Source: Enterovirga sp.
Lineage (GTDB): Bacteria > Pseudomonadota > Alphaproteobacteria > Rhizobiales > Beijerinckiaceae
Direction of reading: 5' to 3'
NCBI GenBank assembly: GCA_028290385.1
Contig: JAQGJZ010000329.1
Location: 1 to 9,173, forward strand
DNA: 9,173 bases
Each line of letters starts with the position of its first letter. The first letter of the stretch is position 1. The translations under genes were made by a program, and so were the position numbers. This document shows positions 1 through 6,507 of this stretch, in pieces. The notes beneath the pieces are model-generated. The model was not told where the DNA came from, made no database searches, and saw only the letters and a program-made list of their open reading frames with translations.

Positions 1-1341
1 CAGGTGGAGAAGTCGGTCGAGGCCTTGATCCTCTACCTCGCCTGCCTGCGCGCCGGGGCCGTCTACCTGCCGCTCAACACGGCCTACACGTTGGCCGAGC
101 TCGAATATTTCATCGGCGACGCCGAGCCGACCGTGATCGTGTGCGATCCGGCGAAGCGGGACGGGCTCGCCCCCGTCGCGGAGCGTGCGAACGCCGCGCT
201 GGAAACGCTCGACCGGAACGGCGCGGGCTCGATCGTCGACCTCGCGGCAGAGGATTCTCGCGCCTTTCCGACGGCCGTGGTCGGCGAGGACGACCTCGCG
301 GCCATTCTCTACACGTCAGGCACGACGGGCCGCTCGAAGGGCGCCATGCTCACGCACGGCAACCTCGTCTCGAACGCGCAGACGCTGAAGGATTACTGGC
401 GCTTCACGTCCGCCGACGTGCTGCTGCATGCCCTGCCGATCTATCACACGCACGGGCTGTTCGTGGCGTCCAACGTCACCTTCCTGGCCGATGCGTCGAT
501 GATCTTCTGCCCGCGCTTCGATCCGGACGAGATCATGCGGCTCCTGCCGCGCGCCACCGCCATGATGGGCGTGCCGACCTTCTACACCCGGCTGCTCAAG
601 CATCCGGGCCTCACCCAGGAGGCGACCGCGCATATGCGGCTGTTCGTGTCGGGCTCGGCGCCGCTGCTGGCCGAGACGCATCGCGAGTGGCGGGACAAGA
701 CGGGCCACGCCATCCTTGAGCGCTACGGCATGACCGAGACCGGCATGAACACCTCGAACCCGTATGACGGCGACCGCATCGCCGGGACGGTCGGGTTTCC
801 GCTGCCGGAAGTCGAGATCCGGGTCGTCGATCCGGAGGGCGGCGACGAGTTGCCGGCGGGCGAAGTCGGCATGATCGAGGAGCGCGGCCCGAACGTGTTC
901 ACGGGCTACTGGCGCATGCCCGAGAAGACCGCGGCCGAGATCAAGCCGGACGGGTTCTTCATCACGGGCGACCTCGGCAAGATCGACGATGCCGGCTACG
1001 TCCACATCGTCGGGCGCGGCAAGGACCTGATCATCACGGGGGGGTTCAACGTCTACCCGAAGGAGGTCGAAACGGAGATCGACCTTCTGCCGGGCGTGGT
1101 CGAGAGCGCCGTGATCGGCATTCCGCATCCGGATTTCGGCGAGGGCGTCACGGCCGTGGTCGTGAAGGACAAGGCGGCGACGCTCGACGAGGCGGCGATC
1201 CAGGCCGCGCTCGAGAACCGGCTCGCCAAGTTCAAGCTGCCGAAGCGCGTGCTCTTTGTCGACGATCTGCCCCGTAACACCATGGGCAAGGTGCAGAAGA
1301 ACGTCCTGCGCCAGGAGAATGCCGCGCTTTACGGCGGCTGA
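1..1341 (+). CDS. matB: Malonyl-CoA synthetase (MatB), 5' end truncated by window edge
   Basis: This acyl-CoA synthetase of the ANL superfamily makes malonyl-CoA from malonate, CoA and ATP in the cytoplasm. The frame is open at base 1 and the GTG at position 4 is an internal valine: MatB proteins are about 505 residues, so roughly 60 N-terminal residues lie outside the window. Counting from that Val, the AMP-binding loop YTSGTTGRSKG is at 103-113, the YGMTETG adenylate motif at 241-247, the TGD motif at 321-323, the GRGKDLIITGG hinge at 337-347, and the C-terminal catalytic lysine is K429 in NTMGKVQKN. The stretch AVYLPLNTAYTLAELEYF and the malonate-type pocket context match rhizobial MatB better than acetate or long-chain ligases; I judge this from memory of the family. 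matB often sits beside matA (malonyl-CoA decarboxylase), which would lie upstream if present. The gene converges on rsh with 8 bases between stop codons. A related dicarboxylate or methylmalonate ligase activity is the main alternative. Confidence 0.9.
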   Translation, partial: QVEKSVEALILYLACLRAGAVYLPLNTAYTLAELEYFIGDAEPTVIVCDPAKRDGLAPVAERANAALETLDRNGAGSIVDLAAEDSRAFPTAVVGEDDLAAILYTSGTTGRSKGAMLTHGNLVSNAQTLKDYWRFTSADVLLHALPIYHTHGLFVASNVTFLADASMIFCPRFDPDEIMRLLPRATAMMGVPTFYTRLLKHPGLTQEATAHMRLFVSGSAPLLAETHREWRDKTGHAILERYGMTETGMNTSNPYDGDRIAGTVGFPLPEVEIRVVDPEGGDELPAGEVGMIEERGPNVFTGYWRMPEKTAAEIKPDGFFITGDLGKIDDAGYVHIVGRGKDLIITGGFNVYPKEVETEIDLLPGVVESAVIGIPHPDFGEGVTAVVVKDKAATLDEAAIQAALENRLAKFKLPKRVLFVDDLPRNTMGKVQKNVLRQENAALYGG

Positions 1342-1349
1342 CGCCTGCC

Positions 1350-3503
1350 TCAGGACAGAACGCGCTCGACCTTGCTGACGGCGGGCTTCGCCCGCAGCTC
1401 GGATACGATCGCGTTCAGGTGCTTGAGGTCGAAGACCGAAAGGTCGATCGTCACCTCGGTGAAGTCCGGCGTGCGGCGCTTCATCGAGACGTTTTCGATG
1501 TTGCCGTTATGGTCCGCGATGACCTGGGTGATCGTCGCGAGGCTTCCCGGCTCGTTGATCGATTGCAGGGCGAGGCGGCTCGGGAAGCGGCGGCCTTCCT
1601 CCGGGTCGACGTCCCAGCGCACGTCGATCCAGCTCTCCGGATCGTTGTCGAACGCGGCGAGCGCGGGGCTCTGGATCGGGTAGATGGTGACCCCGTCGCC
1701 CTTTGTCAGAATGCCGACGATGCGGTCGCCCGGCACGGCGCCGCCATTCGGGGCGAAGCGGATCGGCAGGTCCGATTCAACGCCGCGGATCGGGATGGCG
1801 GTGCCGGATGCGTGGCCGTTTTGGCCGGCGCGCGCATGCTCACGGGCCTCGCGCGGGCGCTCGTCCTTGTAGTCCGGGTAGACGCCGCGCACGACGTCCC
1901 CGGAAAACATCTCGCCCCGGCCGACGGCGGATAGGACGTCCTCGATCGAGGTGCGGGCGAGGCGGGGCAGGGCGCCCTTGAGCTTGTCGTCCGAGAACGG
2001 TTTGGCCGCGCGCTGGAAGGCCCGCTCCAGGATCTGGCGGCCGAGCCCGGCATATTGGCGGCGCACGGCCGTGCGGGTGGCGCGGCGGATGGCGGCCCGG
2101 GCCTTGCCGGTGGATACGAGGCCCTCCCAGGCAGGCGGCGGGATCTGCCCATCGGCGCGGACGATCTCGACCTCGTCGCCGTTCTGCAGCTCGTTGAACA
2201 GCGGCGACATCCGCCCGTTGATCTTCGCCCCGACCGCTGAATTCCCGACATCGGTGTGAACCGCATAGGCGAAGTCGATCGCCGTCGCGCCGCGGGGCAG
2301 CGCGATCAGGCGCCCCTTGGGGCTGAAGCAGAAGACCTGGTCGTGGAACAGCTCGAGCTTCGTATGCTCGAGGAACTCCTCCGGGCTGTCGCCCTCCGCC
2401 AGCAGATCGACCGTGCGGCGAAGCCATTGATAGGCCCGGCTCTCCGCCCCGAGCTGCGCGCCCGACGTGACGCCTTCCTTGTAGAGGGCGTGCGCCGCAA
2501 TGCCGTATTCGGCGACCTCCTCCATCTCGGGCGTGCGGATCTGCAGCTCGACGCGCTGCGATTGCGGCCCGATCACGGTCGTGTGGAGGGAGCGGTAGTC
2601 GTTCTGCTTCGGGGTCGAGATGTAGTCCTTGAAGCGGCCCGGAACCATCGGCCAGGCCGTGTGGACGATGCCGAGCGCCTGGTAGCAATCGCCGAGCGTG
2701 TCCACGAGGATGCGGAACCCGTACACGTCCGAGAGCTGTTCGAAGGCGAGCGACTTGCGCTCCATCTTCCGCCAAACGGAATAGACCCGCTTGTGCCGGC
2801 CCGAGACCGTGGCGTGCACGCCCTTGGCGGCGAGCTTCTCGCGCAGCGCCGCCTCGATCTCCTCGACCAGCCCGAGATTGCGCCCGGTGAGGTCCTTCAG
2901 CCTGTTGTCGATCGTCTCGTAGGCGTCCGGGTTCAGCGTCTTGAACGCGAGCTCTTCCAGCTCGTCCCGGAGCTCCTGGATGCCCATGCGGCCGGCGAGC
3001 GGCGCATAGATCTCGAGCGTCTCCTCGGCGATCCGCCGCCGCTTCTCGGGCGGCATGAAGTGCAGCGTCCGCATGTTGTGCAGACGGTCGGCGAGCTTGA
3101 CCAGCAGCACGCGGACATCGGCCGCGATGGCGAGCAGGAGCTTGCGGAAGTTCTCGCCCTGGGCGGCCTGCTTGGAGACGAGATCCAGCTTCTTGAGCTT
3201 CGTCAGCCCGTCCACCAGCGAGCCGATCTCCGGCCCGAAGGTGCGGTTGATCTCGTCGAGCGTTGCGCCCGTATCCTCGATGGTGTCGTGCAGCACGGCC
3301 GCGACGATCGTCGCGCAATCGAGCCGCAGGTCGGTGAGGATCGCGGCCACCTCTAAGGGATGCGCCACGAAGGGTTCGCCGGACGCACGCTTCTGGCTGC
3401 CATGGGCGACCATCGCGTAGACGTAGGCTCGGTTGAGGAGAGCCTCGTCGGCCGAGGGGTCGTAGCGTTTGACCCGCTCGACAAGCTCGAACTGCCGCAT
3501 CAT
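1350..3503 (-). CDS. rsh: Bifunctional (p)ppGpp synthetase/hydrolase Rsh (RelA/SpoT family)
   Basis: This 717-residue cytoplasmic enzyme makes and degrades the alarmone (p)ppGpp. The N-terminal HD hydrolase (about 25-190) keeps its metal and catalytic residues: H48, H72-D73, E76-D77 (HDTIED) and D139 (LADRLHNMRTL). The synthetase domain (about 230-345) has D259, the basic RFKD motif at 290-293, Y303, H307 and E319 (VELQIRT). RFKD, rather than the acidic motif of monofunctional RelA, together with the intact HD site indicates both activities. A TGS domain spans about 388-450 and a C-terminal ACT domain about 643-715. The zinc-finger-like region between them (about 578-615) has lost its cysteines; there is no Cys after C392. 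Two ATGs open the gene; the first (3503) is chosen from the alphaproteobacterial MMRQ start, with GAGGGG 11 bases upstream. A promoter-like sequence lies at 3545-3574, downstream of the rpoZ terminator. Family identity is very secure; the balance of activities is inferred. Confidence 0.97.
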   Translation of the reverse strand: MMRQFELVERVKRYDPSADEALLNRAYVYAMVAHGSQKRASGEPFVAHPLEVAAILTDLRLDCATIVAAVLHDTIEDTGATLDEINRTFGPEIGSLVDGLTKLKKLDLVSKQAAQGENFRKLLLAIAADVRVLLVKLADRLHNMRTLHFMPPEKRRRIAEETLEIYAPLAGRMGIQELRDELEELAFKTLNPDAYETIDNRLKDLTGRNLGLVEEIEAALREKLAAKGVHATVSGRHKRVYSVWRKMERKSLAFEQLSDVYGFRILVDTLGDCYQALGIVHTAWPMVPGRFKDYISTPKQNDYRSLHTTVIGPQSQRVELQIRTPEMEEVAEYGIAAHALYKEGVTSGAQLGAESRAYQWLRRTVDLLAEGDSPEEFLEHTKLELFHDQVFCFSPKGRLIALPRGATAIDFAYAVHTDVGNSAVGAKINGRMSPLFNELQNGDEVEIVRADGQIPPPAWEGLVSTGKARAAIRRATRTAVRRQYAGLGRQILERAFQRAAKPFSDDKLKGALPRLARTSIEDVLSAVGRGEMFSGDVVRGVYPDYKDERPREAREHARAGQNGHASGTAIPIRGVESDLPIRFAPNGGAVPGDRIVGILTKGDGVTIYPIQSPALAAFDNDPESWIDVRWDVDPEEGRRFPSRLALQSINEPGSLATITQVIADHNGNIENVSMKRRTPDFTEVTIDLSVFDLKHLNAIVSELRAKPAVSKVERVLS

Positions 3504-3544
3504 CGCGGGATCAGCCCCTCACCAACGCAATCTGCATTCTGTCG

Positions 3545-3574
3545 ATATCGGTCAGCGCAGGTGGTTTTTGCAAG
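3545..3574 (-). promoter_or_regulatory. Candidate rsh promoter
   Basis: On the minus strand the sequence reads CTTGCAA, 17 bases, then CGATAT. This resembles the rhizobial sigma-70 pattern CTTGAC-N17-CTATAT, with four of six matches in each direction of comparison at the -35 and five of six at the -10. Transcription would start near 3538, leaving about 35 untranslated bases before the rsh ATG. It lies between the rpoZ terminator and rsh, where a separate rsh promoter is needed. Assigned by eye only. Confidence 0.4.
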
Positions 3575-3615
3575 CACAGTGCGTGCGCTGCGACGTGATC
3601 GCCGTTTCCGGGCGC

Positions 3616-3646
3616 AAAAAAAGCCCGGCGGAGCGGCCGGGCTTTT
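3616..3646 (-). terminator. Intrinsic terminator of rpoZ
   Basis: A perfect 7-bp GC stem (GCCCGGC at 3623-3629, GCCGGGC at 3636-3642) encloses a 6-base loop. A/T flanks extend the pairing to 11 bp. Read on the minus strand it is followed by seven consecutive U residues (A tract at 3616-3622 on the + strand), a textbook rho-independent terminator 25 bases after the rpoZ stop codon. On the + strand the tail is only four T, so termination in that direction would be weaker, and no known gene needs it. Confidence 0.9.
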
Positions 3647-3670
3647 GAAGGATCAGGAAAAACGGGGCGT

Positions 3671-4072
3671 TCAGCCCTCGTCCTCTTCCGTCGCGGCGGG
3701 GGGCACCAGGCCATCGAGCCCGCGCAGCAGGTCCTCTTCGCTCATCTTGTCGAACTGCACGTCCGAGTCGTCGACCGCCGAGGCGGGCGCAAGGACGGTC
3801 GTGCCGCTGATCATCGGCACCGTCTCGGCTTCCGGCTCGTCGACCTCGACGTATTTCTGCAGGGAGTGGATCAGCTCTTCCTTCAGATCGTCCGGCGTGA
3901 TCGTCTCGTCCGCGATTTCGCGCAGCGCCACGACCGGGTTCTTGTCGCGATCGCGATCGATCGTGAGCGGCGCCCCCTGGGAAATCATGCGGGCGCGATG
4001 GGCCGCAAGCAGAACGAGCTCGAACCGGTTCTCGACCTTGTCGATGCAGTCCTCGACGGTGACGCGCGCCAT
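3671..4072 (-). CDS. rpoZ: RNA polymerase omega subunit
   Basis: Omega is the small subunit that helps fold and hold beta-prime in RNA polymerase, and in proteobacteria it contributes to a ppGpp binding site. The protein has 133 residues. The conserved omega core is [20 protein letters not shown] at the N-terminus, [11 protein letters not shown] at 21-31 and [14 protein letters not shown] at 45-58. Beyond about residue 78 there is an acidic, Pro/Ala-rich tail ([20 protein letters not shown] at 101-120) absent from the 91-residue E. coli protein but usual, as I recall, in alphaproteobacteria. The start is supported by AAGGAG seven bases upstream of the ATG. A strong terminator follows directly. 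It lies just upstream of rsh on the same strand, a pairing also known from E. coli rpoZ-spoT, although the terminator argues against simple co-transcription here. Confidence 0.96.
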   Translation of the reverse strand: MARVTVEDCIDKVENRFELVLLAAHRARMISQGAPLTIDRDRDKNPVVALREIADETITPDDLKEELIHSLQKYVEVDEPEAETVPMISGTTVLAPASAVDDSDVQFDKMSEEDLLRGLDGLVPPAATEEDEG

Positions 4073-4112
4073 GCGGCGGCTCCTTGCACTTTAGCCTTAT
4101 GGGGATTGCACA

Positions 4113-4141
4113 GACATACGCTCGCCCGCCTGGAATCGCAA
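4113..4141 (-). promoter_or_regulatory. Candidate rpoZ promoter
   Basis: On the minus strand TTGCGA and TATGTC are separated by exactly 17 bases, placing a start near 4106 and an untranslated leader of about 35 bases before the rpoZ ATG at 4072. The -35 matches four and the -10 three positions of the sigma-70 consensus. A second possible -10, TATACT at 4203-4198, has no good -35 partner. The site is assigned by eye from spacing and position. Confidence 0.35.
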
Positions 4142-4145
4142 GGCG

Positions 4146-4189
4146 GATGCGGCGGCATCGGCAAGACCCCGCCACGGCGCCGCCGATGC
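4146..4189. repeat. Alternative inverted repeats in the rpoZ-fabD divergent region
   Basis: Three related arms are visible. GATGC (4146-4150) can pair with GCATC (4155-4159) across a 4-base loop. The longer GCATCGGC (4155-4162) can instead pair perfectly with GCCGATGC (4182-4189) across 19 bases. The two pairings are mutually exclusive. The repeat lies upstream of the likely rpoZ promoter and upstream of the fabD -35, so it could be an operator, but short GC-rich inverted repeats also arise by chance in DNA of this composition. Confidence 0.3.
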
Positions 4190-4278
4190 TGAGGGCCAGT
4201 ATATCCCCGGTTGCCGCGTTGAACACCGGCCACGAACTCGTGCTTTTGGTCCCGCTGCAACCTCTGCTAGCCCACCGC

Positions 4279-4307
4279 TTGACACTGCGCGGAGGGCGAT
4301 GCGACCT
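4279..4307 (+). promoter_or_regulatory. Candidate fabD promoter (clear -35, weak -10)
   Basis: A perfect TTGACA at 4279-4284, preceded by C as in the rhizobial CTTGAC form, lies 55 bases upstream of the fabD start. The hexamer 17 bases downstream (CGACCT, 4302-4307) is a poor -10, and shifting by a base or two does not improve it. The -35 is persuasive by sequence and position; the promoter as a whole is tentative. Confidence 0.35.
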
Positions 4308-4339
4308 CGCGCCCAATTCAAGGGTGGAAATACCGGCGT

Positions 4340-5284
4340 ATGCGAGCACTCATCTTTCCTGGCCAGGGCAGCCAGGCGGTCGGAATGGGGCAGGCCCTGG
4401 CGGAAGCCTATCCGACCGCGCGCGCGGTCTTCGAAGAGGTCGACCAGACGCTCGGGCAGAACCTGTCCGGCCTGATGCGCGACGGGCCCGCCGACGAGAT
4501 CAACCTGACGGCCAATGCCCAGCCGGCCCTGATGGCCGTGAGCGTGGCGGCGTTCCGGGTGCTGCAGGCGGAGGCCGGCCTCGACCTCGCGCGCGACGTC
4601 GCCTTCGTGGCGGGGCATTCGCTCGGCGAATATTCGGCGCTCGTCGCCGCGGGCTGCCTCACGGTGGCGGATGCGGCGCGGCTGCTGCGGATTCGCGGCG
4701 ACGCGATGCAAAAGGCCGTGCCGGTCGGGCAGGGCGCCATGGCCGCGCTGCTCGGGCTCGACCGCGACGTCGTCGAGCAGGTCGCGAAGGAAGCGGCCGA
4801 GGGCGAGGTCTGCGACGTCGCCAACGACAACGGTCCCGGCCAGGTCGTCGTGTCCGGCCATGCGGCCGCCGTGCAGCGGGCCGTGGGCCTGGCTCAGGCC
4901 AGGGGCGCGCGCCGGGCCGTGATGCTGCCGGTCTCTGCGCCCTTTCACTGCGCCCTGATGGCCCCCGCGGCAGACGCGATGCGGGAGGCGCTGGCGCAGG
5001 TCGCGGTTCTCGCGCCGGCGGTGCCGGTGGTCGCGAATACCGAGGCCGCACCGCTCGTCGACCCTGACGCCATTCGTGACTCCCTCGTCCGGCAGGTGAC
5101 CGGGACTGTGCGCTGGCGCGAGAGCGTCGACCGGATGGCGCAGGACGGGGTCGACACCTTCATCGAGCTCGGGGCGGGCAAGGTCCTGACCGGTCTCGTC
5201 AAGCGCATCGCGGCGGGCGCCAAATCCGCCTCCTTCGGCCAGCCCGGCGATCTCGCCGCCGTGCAGCCTCTTCTCGCATCCTAA
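4340..5284 (+). CDS. fabD: Malonyl-CoA:ACP transacylase FabD
   Basis: FabD moves malonyl from malonyl-CoA to the phosphopantetheine of acyl carrier protein, supplying the extender unit of type II fatty acid synthesis in the cytoplasm. The 314-residue length is normal (E. coli 309). The N-terminal FPGQGSQ is at 6-12, the nucleophile S94 lies in GHSLGEYSA, R119 (in RIRGD) is placed to bind the malonyl carboxylate, H203 (PFHCALM) is the catalytic histidine, and Q252 (RQVTGTVRW) matches the conserved late glutamine. All active-site residues are present. The ATG is preceded by AGGGTGG at 4321-4327, a slightly long 12 bases upstream. No plausible alternative start fits the family, which begins directly with this strand. 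It is the first gene of the cluster, 9 bases before fabG, so the two are almost certainly co-transcribed. MatB encoded in the same window makes the FabD substrate. Confidence 0.97.
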   Translation: MRALIFPGQGSQAVGMGQALAEAYPTARAVFEEVDQTLGQNLSGLMRDGPADEINLTANAQPALMAVSVAAFRVLQAEAGLDLARDVAFVAGHSLGEYSALVAAGCLTVADAARLLRIRGDAMQKAVPVGQGAMAALLGLDRDVVEQVAKEAAEGEVCDVANDNGPGQVVVSGHAAAVQRAVGLAQARGARRAVMLPVSAPFHCALMAPAADAMREALAQVAVLAPAVPVVANTEAAPLVDPDAIRDSLVRQVTGTVRWRESVDRMAQDGVDTFIELGAGKVLTGLVKRIAAGAKSASFGQPGDLAAVQPLLAS

Positions 5285-5293
5285 GAGCGGACC

Positions 5294-6031
5294 ATGTTCA
5301 ACCTCGAAGGCCGCAAGGCACTCGTGACCGGCGCGACCGGTGGTATCGGGGGCGCCATCGCCCGCGCGCTGCATGCCCAGGGTGCGACCGTGACCCTGTC
5401 CGGCACCCGCCAGGCTGCGCTCGACGAGCTGGCCGCCGCGCTCGGTGAGCGCGTCCACGTCGTCCAATGCGACCTCGCGGACGCGCAATCGGTCGAGAGC
5501 CTGCTGCCGGCCGCCGAGACCGCGATGGGCGGGCTCGACATCCTGGTGAACAATGCAGGCGTGACCCGCGACAACCTGCTCCTGCGGATGAAGGACGAGG
5601 AGTGGGAGACCGTGATCGCGGTCAATCTCACGGCCGCGTTCCGGCTGTCGCGCGCCGCCGTGAAGGGGATGATGCGCCGCCGCTCCGGCCGCATCGTGAA
5701 CATCGGCTCGGTCGTGGGCGCCACCGGCAATCCCGGCCAGGTCAATTACGCGGCCTCGAAGGCCGGGCTCGTCGGCATGACAAAGGCGCTCGCCGCCGAG
5801 GTCGCGAGCCGCGGCATCACCGTGAACTGCATTGCGCCGGGCTTCATCGAATCGCCCATGACGCACGATCTCAGCGAAGCGCAGAAGACCGGCCTCCTCG
5901 GCACCATTCCGATGGCGCGCCTTGGCACGGTGGATGATGTCGCGGCAGCCGTGGTGTATCTGGCCTCTTCCGAGGCCGCCTATGTCACCGGGCATACCCT
6001 GCACGTGAACGGCGGAATGGCCCGCCTGTGA
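5294..6031 (+). CDS. fabG: 3-oxoacyl-ACP reductase FabG
   Basis: FabG reduces 3-oxoacyl-ACP to (R)-3-hydroxyacyl-ACP with NADPH, the first reduction of each fatty acid elongation cycle. This is a 245-residue classical short-chain dehydrogenase/reductase. The cofactor loop TGATGGIG is at 12-19, NNAG at 86-89, and the catalytic set is N111, S139, Y152 and K156 (YAASK). The PGFIESPMT segment at 182-190 is typical of FabG. The conserved C-terminus ends VNGGMARL. The many SDR paralogues in bacteria make sequence alone weak evidence for FabG, but its place between fabD and acpP decides the assignment. The start at 5294 is 9 bases after the fabD stop, with AGAGCGG just upstream as ribosome-binding site. 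A 201-base gap follows before acpP, with no intrinsic terminator in the sense orientation. Confidence 0.97.
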   Translation: MFNLEGRKALVTGATGGIGGAIARALHAQGATVTLSGTRQAALDELAAALGERVHVVQCDLADAQSVESLLPAAETAMGGLDILVNNAGVTRDNLLLRMKDEEWETVIAVNLTAAFRLSRAAVKGMMRRRSGRIVNIGSVVGATGNPGQVNYAASKAGLVGMTKALAAEVASRGITVNCIAPGFIESPMTHDLSEAQKTGLLGTIPMARLGTVDDVAAAVVYLASSEAAYVTGHTLHVNGGMARL

Positions 6032-6087
6032 GCAGCGGCCCGGCCGGCCTCGTCACCTCCGAGAGGCTGTGTTAGGGACCTTGAGAC

Positions 6088-6110
6088 GGCCCCGGGACTT
6101 GACCGGGGCC
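6088..6110. repeat. Perfect GC-rich palindrome, REP-like, between fabG and acpP
   Basis: Arms GGCCCCGG (6088-6095) and CCGGGGCC (6103-6110) are perfect inverted repeats around the 7-base loop GACTTGA. On the + strand it is followed by AAAAA, not T residues, and the minus strand also lacks a T tail, so it is not an intrinsic terminator. The layout of a C/G-rich stem with CTTGA or CTTGT at the centre resembles palindromic intergenic repeats that I recall as abundant in Rhizobiales genomes. Only one copy is in this window. The loop also supplies CTTGAC (6098-6103), a perfect rhizobial -35 element, but I find no convincing -10 seventeen bases on. It may be a REP element, an mRNA processing or stability hairpin, or an operator over an acpP promoter. 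Confidence 0.6.
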
Positions 6111-6232
6111 AAAAATGCGGGTTTGCACCAGCCACTATCTCGGGCGGGCGTCGGCGCTGTCGTCGACCCTGTGGCCGGGGTTTCGAGCCGCTGGTGAGCG
6201 GACATTTTCCGGCCAAGTGAAACGGGGACCAG

Positions 6233-6469
6233 ATGAGCGATATTGCTGACCGGCTGAAGAAGATTGTTGTCGAACATCTTGGGGTTGAACCCGAGAAGGT
6301 GACGGACAACGCCAACTTCATCGACGATCTCGGCGCGGACAGCCTCGACACGGTCGAGCTGGTCATGGCGTTCGAGGAAGAGTTCAACGTCGAGATCCCG
6401 GACGACGCCGCCGAGACCATTGTTACGGTCGGCGATGCGATCCGCTTCCTCGAAAAGAACGCGGGCTGA
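6233..6469 (+). CDS. acpP: Acyl carrier protein
   Basis: This small acidic cytoplasmic protein carries the growing acyl chain as a thioester on 4'-phosphopantetheine and delivers it to the Fab enzymes and to lipid A and phospholipid acyltransferases. The 78-residue length is exactly typical. The modified serine is S37 in [18 protein letters not shown], and the acidic helix II that docks partner enzymes (about 37-51) is intact. The protein is predicted all-helical with no signal sequence. The start has GGGGA at 6224-6228, four bases upstream of the ATG. ACP is needed in large excess over the enzymes, and the gene is bracketed by two GC-rich hairpins (6088-6110 and 6477-6503) that could separate its mRNA level from its neighbours. 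In E. coli ACP also binds the TGS domain of SpoT, which is relevant to the nearby rsh. Confidence 0.98.
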   Translation: MSDIADRLKKIVVEHLGVEPEKVTDNANFIDDLGADSLDTVELVMAFEEEFNVEIPDDAAETIVTVGDAIRFLEKNAG

Positions 6470-6476
6470 GGCGTCG

Positions 6477-6503
6477 GGCGCCCCCGTCGCATGACGGGGC
6501 GCC
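6477..6503 (+). other. Strong hairpin between acpP and fabF
   Basis: Left arm GGCGCCCCCGTC (6477-6488) pairs with right arm GACGGGGCGCC (6493-6503) over 11 base pairs with one bulged C and a 4-base loop. No T tract follows, so it is not a canonical intrinsic terminator. It begins 7 bases after the acpP stop and ends 4 bases before the fabF ribosome-binding site. A 3' stabiliser of acpP mRNA or a partial attenuator of read-through into fabF are reasonable inferences. Confidence 0.6.
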
Positions 6504-6507
6504 AGTC

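Noticed and set aside
4..6. GTG at position 4 as the true start of matB.
   Set aside because: The frame is open to base 1 and the protein would lack the N-terminal 60 or so residues present in MatB; the gene is simply cut by the window edge.
3945..3963. GCGATCGC/GATCGATC-rich tract in rpoZ that could be a HIP-like or methylation-related repeat.
   Set aside because: It encodes the in-frame Ile-Asp-Arg-Asp-Arg-Asp stretch of omega and is explained by codon use.
4097..6004. Long minus-strand open frame of 635 codons opposite fabD and fabG.
   Set aside because: It runs antisense to two genes with complete active sites, its translation is Arg/Gly/His-rich without recognisable domains, and such frames are a by-product of high third-position GC.
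6088..6110. Rho-independent terminator after fabG.
   Set aside because: The stem is strong but is followed by A residues on the + strand and has no T tail on the minus strand.
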